Source: CBDBKL01 sp965116215 (GTDB taxonomy: Bacteria > Bdellovibrionota > Bdellovibrionia > Bdellovibrionales > JAKFYE01). From it: a stretch of DNA of 64,000 nt. The notes beneath the pieces were generated by a model that made no database searches, had not been told where the DNA came from, and saw only the letters and a program-made list of their open reading frames with translations. Both the position numbers and the translations under genes were made by a program. Below are positions 18,170 to 26,359 of this stretch, one piece after another (within the stretch, counting starts at the first letter, position 1; each line of letters starts with the position of its first letter). Location of the stretch: assembly GCA_965116215.1 (NCBI GenBank), contig OZ220494.1:744001-808000 (forward strand). The letters are read 5' to 3'.

Positions 18170-18298
18170 TCTTATTCTCTTACAAAATAAATCCCCAAGA
18201 GAGATAAGCCTACAGACCTCAGAGTTGCTTGAACTTTTGGAAGACTTAAGAAAAACTCTCCCCCTCTGTTATCTTAAAACAAATAGAATCAATCCCCT

Positions 18299-19414
18299 CT
18301 AATCCCTATATAAATAACCTTCCTTAAATAATACGGTGGCTTCAGCAATATTTTTCTTGGCATATCTTTTTAGAGAAAGCAACATAGGAGACTGTCCTTC
18401 TGCATGATAAATTTTATACACCAAACCATGCCAAGCTCCTAAACGAGAACTCTGATGTGTCGATTGAGATTGTGGTTTTAATATCTGTTCAAGATAAAAA
18501 AGACCAGGATTTTGCATTTGACCCGATAGAACTTCTACTGGCTTGGGATCCATACTCATCAGTACTTCAAAGCGTTTTTCAGTAAATGCAGCATAGGATG
18601 ATGCATCAGAACCATTTAATCTACTAATGGATACTTCTGATTTCAATTCCAAATAACCTGCATCAATTAAAAGCAAACGTCCTTCCCGAGTGGCAATGAG
18701 ATCCATTTCATTAATAGCTTCAGGATTTCTCATCTTAGATTTATAAAGTCGATACAAAATAACTTCTAAATCTCTTAAAGAATGTAAGTTTAAATTCTTA
18801 ACAGGATCTTTAAATGTATTAACAACCACTCGCCCACCTACCAAGGGAATAGCAAGATAGGTTTTATTATTGACAACAGTACGCCCAGTACCTTTAGGCA
18901 TAAGACCTAATTCAACTAAAATAGATGCATTATTTAATTCTTCCCGATGGGCTTTCTCATTAAAGTTTCTTTTCAAAAGATAAACCTGACCATCACTCCC
19001 TTTAGCATAAACTAAAAGTGATTGAATTCCCGAAGAAAGAGGATCTGTGGGAATCACTGTAGATACATGATCCATCTCTATGCTTTTCATTTTTTTACCG
19101 GAAACTTTATGACTAGGGGGAGCCAACTGAATGCCCTGCACAGAGTTTCTATTCCTAAAATAACGAGGAGGAAATGAGGCTGTGACCTCTCCTTTTTTTA
19201 CAAAATCTTTAAGCATCAGGGAATTAACATGCCCCTCAAGATCACGAAGATTTTCCGGTAACGGAGTCGCTGATTCAAGAATCTCTTCATAAGTACTGAC
19301 ATAACGGGTTTTTTTCTCCTGCTTCCCTTCTGCACTCAATGGCCAACAAGGATTAGCAACACTATATGTACAGTGCAAAAAAAGACTCGCTAATAAAAAG
19401 ACTCGAATATACAT
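18299..19414 (-). CDS. secreted protein with kinase-like segment, function unknown
   Basis: A 371-aa protein with a signal peptide (hydrophobic core at residues 5-20). I recognise no family with confidence. Residues of about 130-260 resemble a divergent protein-kinase or phosphotransferase fold: a beta-strand lysine in VYLLKRN (K148), a following helix with Glu (HREELNNASILVELGL), a hinge-like strand AIPLVGGRVV, and MDLIATREGRLLLIDAGY, where D238 and D251 sit like the catalytic and DFG aspartates. The usual Asn five residues after the catalytic Asp is missing, so it may be inactive. The start has GGGAGG 4 nt before the ATG. A dispersed repeat array lies downstream. Kinase homology is inference. 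Confidence 0.7.
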   Translation of the reverse strand: MYIRVFLLASLFLHCTYSVANPCWPLSAEGKQEKKTRYVSTYEEILESATPLPENLRDLEGHVNSLMLKDFVKKGEVTASFPPRYFRNRNSVQGIQLAPPSHKVSGKKMKSIEMDHVSTVIPTDPLSSGIQSLLVYAKGSDGQVYLLKRNFNEKAHREELNNASILVELGLMPKGTGRTVVNNKTYLAIPLVGGRVVVNTFKDPVKNLNLHSLRDLEVILYRLYKSKMRNPEAINEMDLIATREGRLLLIDAGYLELKSEVSISRLNGSDASSYAAFTEKRFEVLMSMDPKPVEVLSGQMQNPGLFYLEQILKPQSQSTHQSSRLGAWHGLVYKIYHAEGQSPMLLSLKRYAKKNIAEATVLFKEGYLYRD

Positions 19415-19583
19415 CTTGCCTCCCTATAAAGCATTTTTTATGCCAAATATATAAAGGCTAACTCTCCTTTTATTTTAGCTTATCCCTATTTAAAATAGGA
19501 CTTTATATCAACACTGACATATTGCGTCTCTCAGATAGAATAAAATCAACCCTAGATACACTTTAAAATCTAGATAGAAAGCC

Positions 19584-20843
19584 CTACTTAGATAGAGAAC
19601 GTAAAGCTTCAATGGGTGTGAGTTGTGCATTGAATTGAGCAGGAATCCATGAAGCAATATAAGAAACAACCATTGTGATAAAAAGTAAACCAGAAATACT
19701 CATATAATCTATTTCAATAGGTAAAGATGTGTCTTGGTAAATATCAGGCAGCCTAAAAATTTTAAACGTCTCTAACCACCAACAGATAGCAAGCCCCCCT
19801 AGTAATCCAAAAACAACTCCAAATCCCGTCAACAACAATCCCAATTGTGTAAACAAATGCTTAACATGCGATTTCTTTAATCCCAATGCCATAAGCAGTC
19901 CAAGATCCCTACGTTTTTGAGTCCCCAATAGAGCCAATACTGTCACAATTGAAAAACAACCTATTAATAATGTAGACATTAAAAAAAGTGTCATCAATAT
20001 CTTTTCCATTCTCAAAGAATAAAGTAAAGATGAATTCCTCTCCTTCCACGTTTCAACAGAGTAACCTTCACTTTTTAAAGTTCTTGCAATGAACTCTGGA
20101 GATTCAGGGTCATCCATTCGCACTTCTACTTTTTTCTGTAAACTCATAGCATCTTTGAAACGTGTTAATGTTCTATTGAAAGTATAATACAATCTGTACT
20201 TATCGACATTAGGCACATTTGTACGAATCACGTTTTTAACTCTTACCTTTTCATAGATTGGCACTTCCCCCGGAGGTAAAAGTAAAGTTTCAGGAGGTAT
20301 AATTGTAATCTCATCCCCAGGAACAACCATTAAGTTATAGGCAAGATCAGAGCCCATCACTACATCTTTAGACTTTAAATTTAAAAATTCTGAATCTGTT
20401 TTTATAACTTTTCCAAACAACATACTTAAAGACTCAGAAGAAGCACCATGCTGTTGGATCTCTAAAGAAGATATGCCCATCATCATCTCTCGAAAGGCTG
20501 CCTTTGTCATACCCATAGCCACAGCTCCCTTATAAAGTCCATCAAGAGTTCTAACAATAACGTCCTGAATTTCATATTCAAAAACACTGACCTCTTTATC
20601 CAAACTTTTTATCCTTTGCTCTAGATCTCCTATTTCTTTTTCTTCAAGAGATATAACAATATGAGGCTCTACTGAAATAATACGGTGACGAATAGCCTCA
20701 GCAAATCCTGTCATGATACTTAATACGACCACCATAGCCATAACACTAATAAAAATACCTAAAAAGCTTGTCCATGCTATAGTTCGAATAAGAGATCCTG
20801 CTTGGCGTGAAAACATATAATGTTTAAAAAATAAGAAGGTCAT
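19584..20843 (-). CDS. lolC: lipoprotein-releasing ABC permease (LolC/LolE type)
   Basis: Inner-membrane subunit that, with the ATPase LolD, extracts lipoproteins and passes them to LolA. The 419-aa protein has the FtsX/MacB architecture: an N-terminal membrane segment (about residues 22-48), a large periplasmic domain (about 50-265), and three C-terminal segments (about 280-300, 325-355, 375-400). The N-terminal RTIAWTSFLGIFISVMAM and the QKRRDLGLLMALGL loop are typical. No LolD gene is adjacent, unlike the usual lolCDE arrangement, so the ATPase must be elsewhere. There is no clear ribosome site. Other MacB-like permeases are the alternative. Confidence 0.8.
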   Translation of the reverse strand: MTFLFFKHYMFSRQAGSLIRTIAWTSFLGIFISVMAMVVVLSIMTGFAEAIRHRIISVEPHIVISLEEKEIGDLEQRIKSLDKEVSVFEYEIQDVIVRTLDGLYKGAVAMGMTKAAFREMMMGISSLEIQQHGASSESLSMLFGKVIKTDSEFLNLKSKDVVMGSDLAYNLMVVPGDEITIIPPETLLLPPGEVPIYEKVRVKNVIRTNVPNVDKYRLYYTFNRTLTRFKDAMSLQKKVEVRMDDPESPEFIARTLKSEGYSVETWKERNSSLLYSLRMEKILMTLFLMSTLLIGCFSIVTVLALLGTQKRRDLGLLMALGLKKSHVKHLFTQLGLLLTGFGVVFGLLGGLAICWWLETFKIFRLPDIYQDTSLPIEIDYMSISGLLFITMVVSYIASWIPAQFNAQLTPIEALRSLSK

Positions 20844-21025
20844 AAAATATAACGTACCCTAATTTAAAGAATATGGATACCTCTAAACTTTACTTCATGA
20901 AAAATCATAACGATATTAAAATATAATGCACTCTATGAATATCTGATACAGAGGGCTGAAAACCTTTTAAAAAATAAAAAGAATCATGTATGCGAGACAT
21001 ATATTTATAATTTTAAAAAATCACA

Positions 21026-21598
21026 TCAATAAGCCCATAGGGCGTAAAATAAAGATTTATAAGACTCTAAAAAAATCGAGCTTAATTTCACAGGACCTGA
21101 GCCATGTTTTATAGAAAGACTCTTTAATGGAAAATTTTTTGGAAAAACTTTTTTGAAAATCTTTGTAGCTCTATACATATGTAGATGTGATGTCACAATA
21201 ATCACATCTTCACACCCTAAACGCTGAACCAATGCCAAGGACTGTTTTACATTCCCATAGGTCGTTGACGAATGACGTTCTAAATAAATTTTATCAGAAG
21301 AAAGATCCCCATAAAAGGGAAGCTCTGGAATAATTTCTCGTAGGGTCGATGTCGGATGAACCCCTGACAAAATCAATCTTTTTACATGACCTCTTACCAA
21401 AAGATCCACTCCCGCCCTTACTCTCCCTGAGCTTCCTGTTAAGACAACAGCACAATCTCCCTCTATGTCCTCTGTCCATTCCGTAATACCATTACTTAAA
21501 ATATTTTGTACCTCTAAATAAAAAAAGACGGCAAATAAGAAAGCCATCACTCCTACAGAGAGAACTATTTTTTTCCAAAATTTTATTTCTGACTTCAT
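21026..21598 (-). CDS. YdcF/ElyC-like membrane-anchored protein (DUF218)
   Basis: A 190-aa protein with one N-terminal membrane anchor (about residues 10-28), then a DUF218 domain. Family hallmarks are CAVVLTGSSGRVRAGVDLL, LILSGVH, the Ser/Thr-rich STTYGNVKQS and DVIIVTSHLHMYRA. ElyC and SanA members of the family affect envelope and peptidoglycan homeostasis, but the biochemical activity is unsettled. It follows ridA by 24 bp and is probably in the same transcript, although a functional link is not evident. Confidence 0.8.
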   Translation of the reverse strand: MKSEIKFWKKIVLSVGVMAFLFAVFFYLEVQNILSNGITEWTEDIEGDCAVVLTGSSGRVRAGVDLLVRGHVKRLILSGVHPTSTLREIIPELPFYGDLSSDKIYLERHSSTTYGNVKQSLALVQRLGCEDVIIVTSHLHMYRATKIFKKVFPKNFPLKSLSIKHGSGPVKLSSIFLESYKSLFYALWAY

Positions 21599-21622
21599 AA
21601 TAAATTCAAAATTGGTAAACTT

Positions 21623-22009
21623 TTACAGACCTCTCTGTTGATAAGCTAAAACTTCAATTTCCACATCAACTCCCTTAGGTAACTCTTTCACTGCAACACA
21701 AGAACGTGCAGGGAAAGGTTCCAAAAGATAAGAGCTATAAACTTCATTCACTTCTGCAAATATATCCATACTAGAAAGGAAAATTGATGTTTTTATAATA
21801 TGTTTATATTTAAAATCAGCTCTGTGAAGAATAGCTCCAATATTTTTCATCACCAAATGCGTTTGCTCTACAATACTTCCCGCATTAACTTTATGGGTTT
21901 TTGGATCAATTGGCACTTGACCTGAACAAAATAGAAACGGACCAACTAACATCGCCTGTGAATAAGGGCCTATGGGTTTAGGAGCATCAGATGTAAATAC
22001 AGACTTCAT
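21623..22009 (-). CDS. ridA: RidA family reactive enamine/imine deaminase
   Basis: Hydrolyses reactive 2-aminoacrylate and related imines made by PLP enzymes, protecting other PLP enzymes in the cytoplasm. The 128-aa length is canonical. The carboxylate-binding arginine is R102 in FPARSCVAV, and the N-terminal APKPIGPYSQA and C-terminal VDVEIEVLAY segments are typical. AAGAGGT precedes the ATG. The cystathionine beta-synthase elsewhere in this window is a PLP enzyme acting on serine, a class that can generate aminoacrylate. It is the first gene of a pair with the DUF218 gene and is divergent from nfu. Confidence 0.93.
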   Translation of the reverse strand: MKSVFTSDAPKPIGPYSQAMLVGPFLFCSGQVPIDPKTHKVNAGSIVEQTHLVMKNIGAILHRADFKYKHIIKTSIFLSSMDIFAEVNEVYSSYLLEPFPARSCVAVKELPKGVDVEIEVLAYQQRGL

Positions 22010-22169
22010 GACTACCTCTTAAATTACGAAAATTCTTATTTAAAATATAAGCCGCCAATAAGTTCAAAGCAAGTTCATTAGCAGAAAAGGAACTCGTTAA
22101 AGGTTGACATACTCTATAAAATAAGTCAGTTGAAAAGAGAAACTTTAAATCCATAAGAGGAATGACAAT

Positions 22170-22715
22170 ATGAATGAAGTTAGTTGGGAAGAAACACCTC
22201 ATCCACAAACATTAAAATTTACCTTTAAGAATCCCATCTGTGAATTTAGGGCCGAATATGCCAGTCCCATGGAAACAGAAAATGCTCCCCTTGCTATGCA
22301 ATTATTTGGCTTTCCTTGGACATTAAAAATCTATATCACACCCCATTCTGTTTCAATCACAAAACATGACTGGATAGAGTGGGATATTTTAAAGGAGCCT
22401 CTCTTAGAAATTTTAACAGAATTTGTAAAAAAAGGACGACCAGCTATTGAAACCCCACCCCCTGAAGAAATTCCCTCTTTACTTGATAGCCCTGAAGCTC
22501 AAAAAATTTTTACAATTATCGAAAAGGAGATTCGCCCTGCTGTGGCACAAGATGGAGGGGATATTCTTTTTCAAAAATTTGAAAATGACATTGTATATGT
22601 TAAGCTACGAGGAGCTTGTTCTGGCTGCCCCTCCTCAACAGCAACATTAAAAGAGGGTGTTATGAAACGCCTTCAAACCGAACTTCCTCAAATTAAAAAT
22701 ATCATAGCTATCTGA
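22170..22715 (+). CDS. nfu: NifU-like Fe-S scaffold/carrier (Nfu)
   Basis: Delivers Fe-S clusters to apo-proteins. The 181-aa protein has the Nfu N-terminal domain (residues 8-92), then a NifU C-terminal domain (about 110-180) with the cluster-binding CxxC at C150/C153 in RGACSGCPSS. This two-domain layout matches mitochondrial NFU1 and alphaproteobacterial Nfu. The ATG at 22170 follows AGAGG by about 11 nt; an ATG a few bases earlier is out of frame. It is divergent from ridA and convergent with smc. Together with mrp it is one of two Fe-S-trafficking candidates in the window. Confidence 0.92.
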   Translation: MNEVSWEETPHPQTLKFTFKNPICEFRAEYASPMETENAPLAMQLFGFPWTLKIYITPHSVSITKHDWIEWDILKEPLLEILTEFVKKGRPAIETPPPEEIPSLLDSPEAQKIFTIIEKEIRPAVAQDGGDILFQKFENDIVYVKLRGACSGCPSSTATLKEGVMKRLQTELPQIKNIIAI

Positions 22716-22755
22716 GTATTAATAAGTGTATTTATTTTATAATGATATTTTTCAT

Positions 22756-25700
22756 TCAGAGTGTCATTTCTTGAACCGTATCCAAAGAAACAGAAACCAT
22801 TTTTGAAATACCATGCTCTTGCATAGTCACACCATAAAGTTTTTCATTTATCTCCATTGTATTTTTATTATGAGTGACTAGTATAATCTGTGAACGTTTA
22901 GCCATTTCCTTAATAAGATTATTAAACCTCATAACATTCACATCATCTAAAGGGGCATCTACCTCATCCAGCAAACAAAAAGGTGAAGGTTTCACTAAAA
23001 AAATAGAAAATATCAAGGCCACAGAAGACAAAGCCTTTTCTCCACCTGAAAGTAAAGTCACCAATTGCAATTTCTTCCCTGGAGGTTTGGCCACAATATC
23101 AATTCCCTCCTCCTTTCCCTCATTCTCCACGAGAATAAGGCGAGCATCTCCTCCTCCAAACAAGATAGGGAAAACTTTTTGAAACCTCTCATTCACTTGT
23201 GCAAATGTATCTCTAAATCGCCTTGAGCAAATCCTATTGATACGATCAATAACTTTTCTTAACTGGTCCTTTGCCATAATTAAATCTTCTTGTTGTTTGG
23301 ATAAGAAATCATAACGCTCTCGCAATTCATCATACTCTTGAATAGCCGTTAAGTTAACTTCGCCAATCCCATTTAGTTTTGATTTCAGAGCCTCTAATTC
23401 TTTCATTGACTCATCAGCCCCCCCTTTGCGGTCAATATATGTGACCGCAACACTGGGAAGATCTTTCATATACCGCTCACGAGCTTGCTCTATAAGATAG
23501 GACTCTTCTATTTTTAATTTTTCAACTTTTAAATCTGATTCACTCTTTTCGCTAATAAAATGGCTTTGTACTTTCCGCATTTTAGCCAATCGCTCTTGCT
23601 TCTCATGAATATTATGAGAAAGCTGTTCAAATTCATTTTTGATCTCCATATACACTGTCTGTACGTCCTCAGACTTTTTCATCAAGTCTTCTAACTCCAA
23701 CTGTCGCTTCTCTAACAAAACTTGATTCTCAGATAGAGACTTATCTGCTTTTATTATTTCTCCTGATACTTTTTCCAAATCTTCTATAGTTTCATTTAAA
23801 TCAATGTGAATCATCTTTTCTTGATTCCCCATCCCTTTAATTTCTTCTTCCTTTGCAGCCAATTTTACCTTTAAAGCTGTATAGCGTTCCCTACATACTT
23901 CCAAATCTGACCTTTTACTCTCTAAATCTTCCGTAAGATTATTGACTTGTCCCTCATAATTCTCTTTTTTTATTTTCAATTCCTGAATATCATTTTTATT
24001 TCTTAAAGCCTTTTCTTGAAATTGCGCCCTTTTTTCTTTAACAGATTTTAAATCTTCAGATGTTTTGTTAAAAAACTCTTTCGCATTTTTCAGTTCTATA
24101 TCTGCACGCTCCAAATCTTTATTTAATGAAATAATGGACATTTCTTTCACTGATTGTTTTTTCTGTGAAGACTCAAAGTCCTTTTGAACACCCCTTTCCC
24201 TCTCTTCTATTTTTTTATACTCCCTTTCTAAAACAGATAATTTGGCTTTCCATTCTTTTTGTTTTTCAGAAAGTTCATTTATTTCTCGGCGACGTTTAAA
24301 AACTCCCTGCCCTGCACTATCTACAGCCCCACCTGTTAAAACGCCTTCTGCGCTCAAAGTCTCCCCATCACGTGTTACAAACATCCACTCTCTATACTGC
24401 GACCTTAAATGCAAGGCTGTTTCTATGGAATCCACAACACCAACATTACGCACCAACTGTAAAATAAAAGGCTTGTACTTATCTGAAATAATCAAAACAT
24501 CTGAAAGCACAATCTCCACCTCTTTAGGACAAGAAGTTGAAGAAATTGGAGAAGATTCAAAGACAAAGCCAGATCGACCCGCTTTATTCTTCTTTAAATA
24601 TTCAATAGCCTCTATAATTTGATCTTTAGACTCTGTAAGTAAAAGCTGTTTTAATTTCACTCCCAAAACAGCCTCTGTAGCAATTTCAAATTCCTTGGGT
24701 ACATCGATAATCTCCACTATGGGTGTAAGAGCAGACATCGACTTTTCACGCTGCCAAAGCATGATGCTTTTAACACCTTCTTCAAAACCTTCAAAACTAT
24801 TGCGTAAAGTTTTAAGGCTATAAAGACGTGAAGAGATTTTGTTGAATTCATCTTTAGCCCCCTCCAGAGCTTGTTTTTTTTCTCGCAATTTCTCTTTCAA
24901 AGTTTTGACATTACTTTCAAAAACATTCATATCCCCCATTAAACTCAGATGTAACTGTCTCTCTCTCTCTAAATCTGTGTATATTTTTTTTCTGCTCGCT
25001 ACACATTTCTTTTTCTCGGATTCTGCTGTCTCTAAGGATTTATATGCCTTAGATATCTCTATTTCACATTCTTCAATACGTGTTGTGTAGGCTGCTTCAT
25101 CTTGAAGACATCGCGTTTCATGCTCATTAAAGTTTGAAATCTTCTGATGTAGCTGAATTAAATTCTCTTGATTTGAATTCAGGTCCGTTTGAACTGCCTC
25201 AACCTCTCCCTGTGACTTATCATAGTCTCGTTTGATATCTTCCAGTACATTTCGCGCCTCTTTTAATTTTTCAGAGATGGAAGATTGCTTTTTCTTCAGA
25301 AGATCCTTTTTATTTTTTATCTTCTGGACATTACCCCCATATATTTCTTCATGAGATTGGACCTCTTTGATCTTAAAATTTAAATCCTGTATTTCAGCTT
25401 CCTTTTTAAGGACTTCTGTACGAGCCAATTCACACGCTCTTTGTCTTTCTGTTACAAGTGATTCCTTTTCAACTATTTGTAATTGACTAGCCTCTACTAA
25501 AGCTTCCATCTTTTTCAACTCAGCAAGACTCGAAGTCTCATTTTCCTTAATGTCCGACATGATCTGAATGGCCTCATCTAATTTCTTTTTCAATTCCAAA
25601 TACTTTTGGCTCATTAACCATAGATCTAAATCTTCCACACGATTTTTGAGTTCACGATACCTTTGTGCCCGCTTTGCTTGCCTTTGCAAACTCTCTAACT

Positions 25701-26310
25701 GAGATTTTAATTCTCCAATGATATCATTCAATCGAACTAAGTTTTCATCTGTCGCAATTAACTTTCTCTGAGACTCTTTTTTACGCACTTTAAATTTTGT
25801 AATACCTGCAGCTTCTTCAATAAGTACACGACGGTCTTCAGGTTTAGCTGTAATAATTTTTTCAATAGCTCCTTGTTCAATAATACTAAAGCCCTTTGAT
25901 CCTGCCCCTGTATCCATAAATATCTCTTGAATATCTTTTAAACGAGAGGGTTGTTTGTTTATTAAATATTCTGATTCTCCATGCCTATGTAATCGACGAG
26001 TCACCATCAGCTCAGAACAGTTCATATATTTTACAGGAAATGGGCCACTATTATTTTCTAAAACAAGTGAAACTTCCGTCATCCCCGATGGAGCATAGGT
26101 TTCAGTTCCTCCAAAAATAACATCCTCCATAGAAGATCCACGAAGATGCTTTGCCGATTGCTCTCCCATAACCCATTGAAGAGCATCCACAATATTGGAC
26201 TTACCACAACCATTAGGCCCCACTATACCAGTTATTCCTGAGTCAAAATGGATAACAGTTCTGTCTTTAAAAGATTTAAAACCAATAAGTTCTATTTTTT
26301 TAATTCTCAA
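22756..26310 (-). CDS. smc: chromosome segregation ATPase SMC
   Basis: Condensin ATPase that compacts and organises the chromosome. The 1184-aa protein has the Walker A motif GPNGCGKSNIVDAL near residue 33, two long coiled coils (about 165-500 and 665-1000), a hinge domain between them (about 510-650), and the C-terminal signature LLSGGEKALSS with Walker B CLLDEVDAPLDD. The start is a TTG with GGAG 7 nt upstream. It is the last gene of the run J-like protein, glyQS, ppdK, smc, 49 bp after ppdK. ScpA/ScpB are not in the window. Confidence 0.95.
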   Translation of the reverse strand: MRIKKIELIGFKSFKDRTVIHFDSGITGIVGPNGCGKSNIVDALQWVMGEQSAKHLRGSSMEDVIFGGTETYAPSGMTEVSLVLENNSGPFPVKYMNCSELMVTRRLHRHGESEYLINKQPSRLKDIQEIFMDTGAGSKGFSIIEQGAIEKIITAKPEDRRVLIEEAAGITKFKVRKKESQRKLIATDENLVRLNDIIGELKSQLESLQRQAKRAQRYRELKNRVEDLDLWLMSQKYLELKKKLDEAIQIMSDIKENETSSLAELKKMEALVEASQLQIVEKESLVTERQRACELARTEVLKKEAEIQDLNFKIKEVQSHEEIYGGNVQKIKNKKDLLKKKQSSISEKLKEARNVLEDIKRDYDKSQGEVEAVQTDLNSNQENLIQLHQKISNFNEHETRCLQDEAAYTTRIEECEIEISKAYKSLETAESEKKKCVASRKKIYTDLERERQLHLSLMGDMNVFESNVKTLKEKLREKKQALEGAKDEFNKISSRLYSLKTLRNSFEGFEEGVKSIMLWQREKSMSALTPIVEIIDVPKEFEIATEAVLGVKLKQLLLTESKDQIIEAIEYLKKNKAGRSGFVFESSPISSTSCPKEVEIVLSDVLIISDKYKPFILQLVRNVGVVDSIETALHLRSQYREWMFVTRDGETLSAEGVLTGGAVDSAGQGVFKRRREINELSEKQKEWKAKLSVLEREYKKIEERERGVQKDFESSQKKQSVKEMSIISLNKDLERADIELKNAKEFFNKTSEDLKSVKEKRAQFQEKALRNKNDIQELKIKKENYEGQVNNLTEDLESKRSDLEVCRERYTALKVKLAAKEEEIKGMGNQEKMIHIDLNETIEDLEKVSGEIIKADKSLSENQVLLEKRQLELEDLMKKSEDVQTVYMEIKNEFEQLSHNIHEKQERLAKMRKVQSHFISEKSESDLKVEKLKIEESYLIEQARERYMKDLPSVAVTYIDRKGGADESMKELEALKSKLNGIGEVNLTAIQEYDELRERYDFLSKQQEDLIMAKDQLRKVIDRINRICSRRFRDTFAQVNERFQKVFPILFGGGDARLILVENEGKEEGIDIVAKPPGKKLQLVTLLSGGEKALSSVALIFSIFLVKPSPFCLLDEVDAPLDDVNVMRFNNLIKEMAKRSQIILVTHNKNTMEINEKLYGVTMQEHGISKMVSVSLDTVQEMTL

Positions 26311-26359
26311 TCTATGACTCCAATCCTCGGGCTCAATAAATAATCCAGTTTTTTAGCTC

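Noticed and set aside
3180..18270. CRISPR array
   Set aside because: The repeats are about 200 bp, palindromic over their whole length and dispersed, with no regular short spacers and no cas genes.
22104..22120. TTGACA as -35 of an nfu promoter
   Set aside because: No acceptable -10 box lies 16-18 nt downstream; the nearby TATAAA is only 5 nt away.
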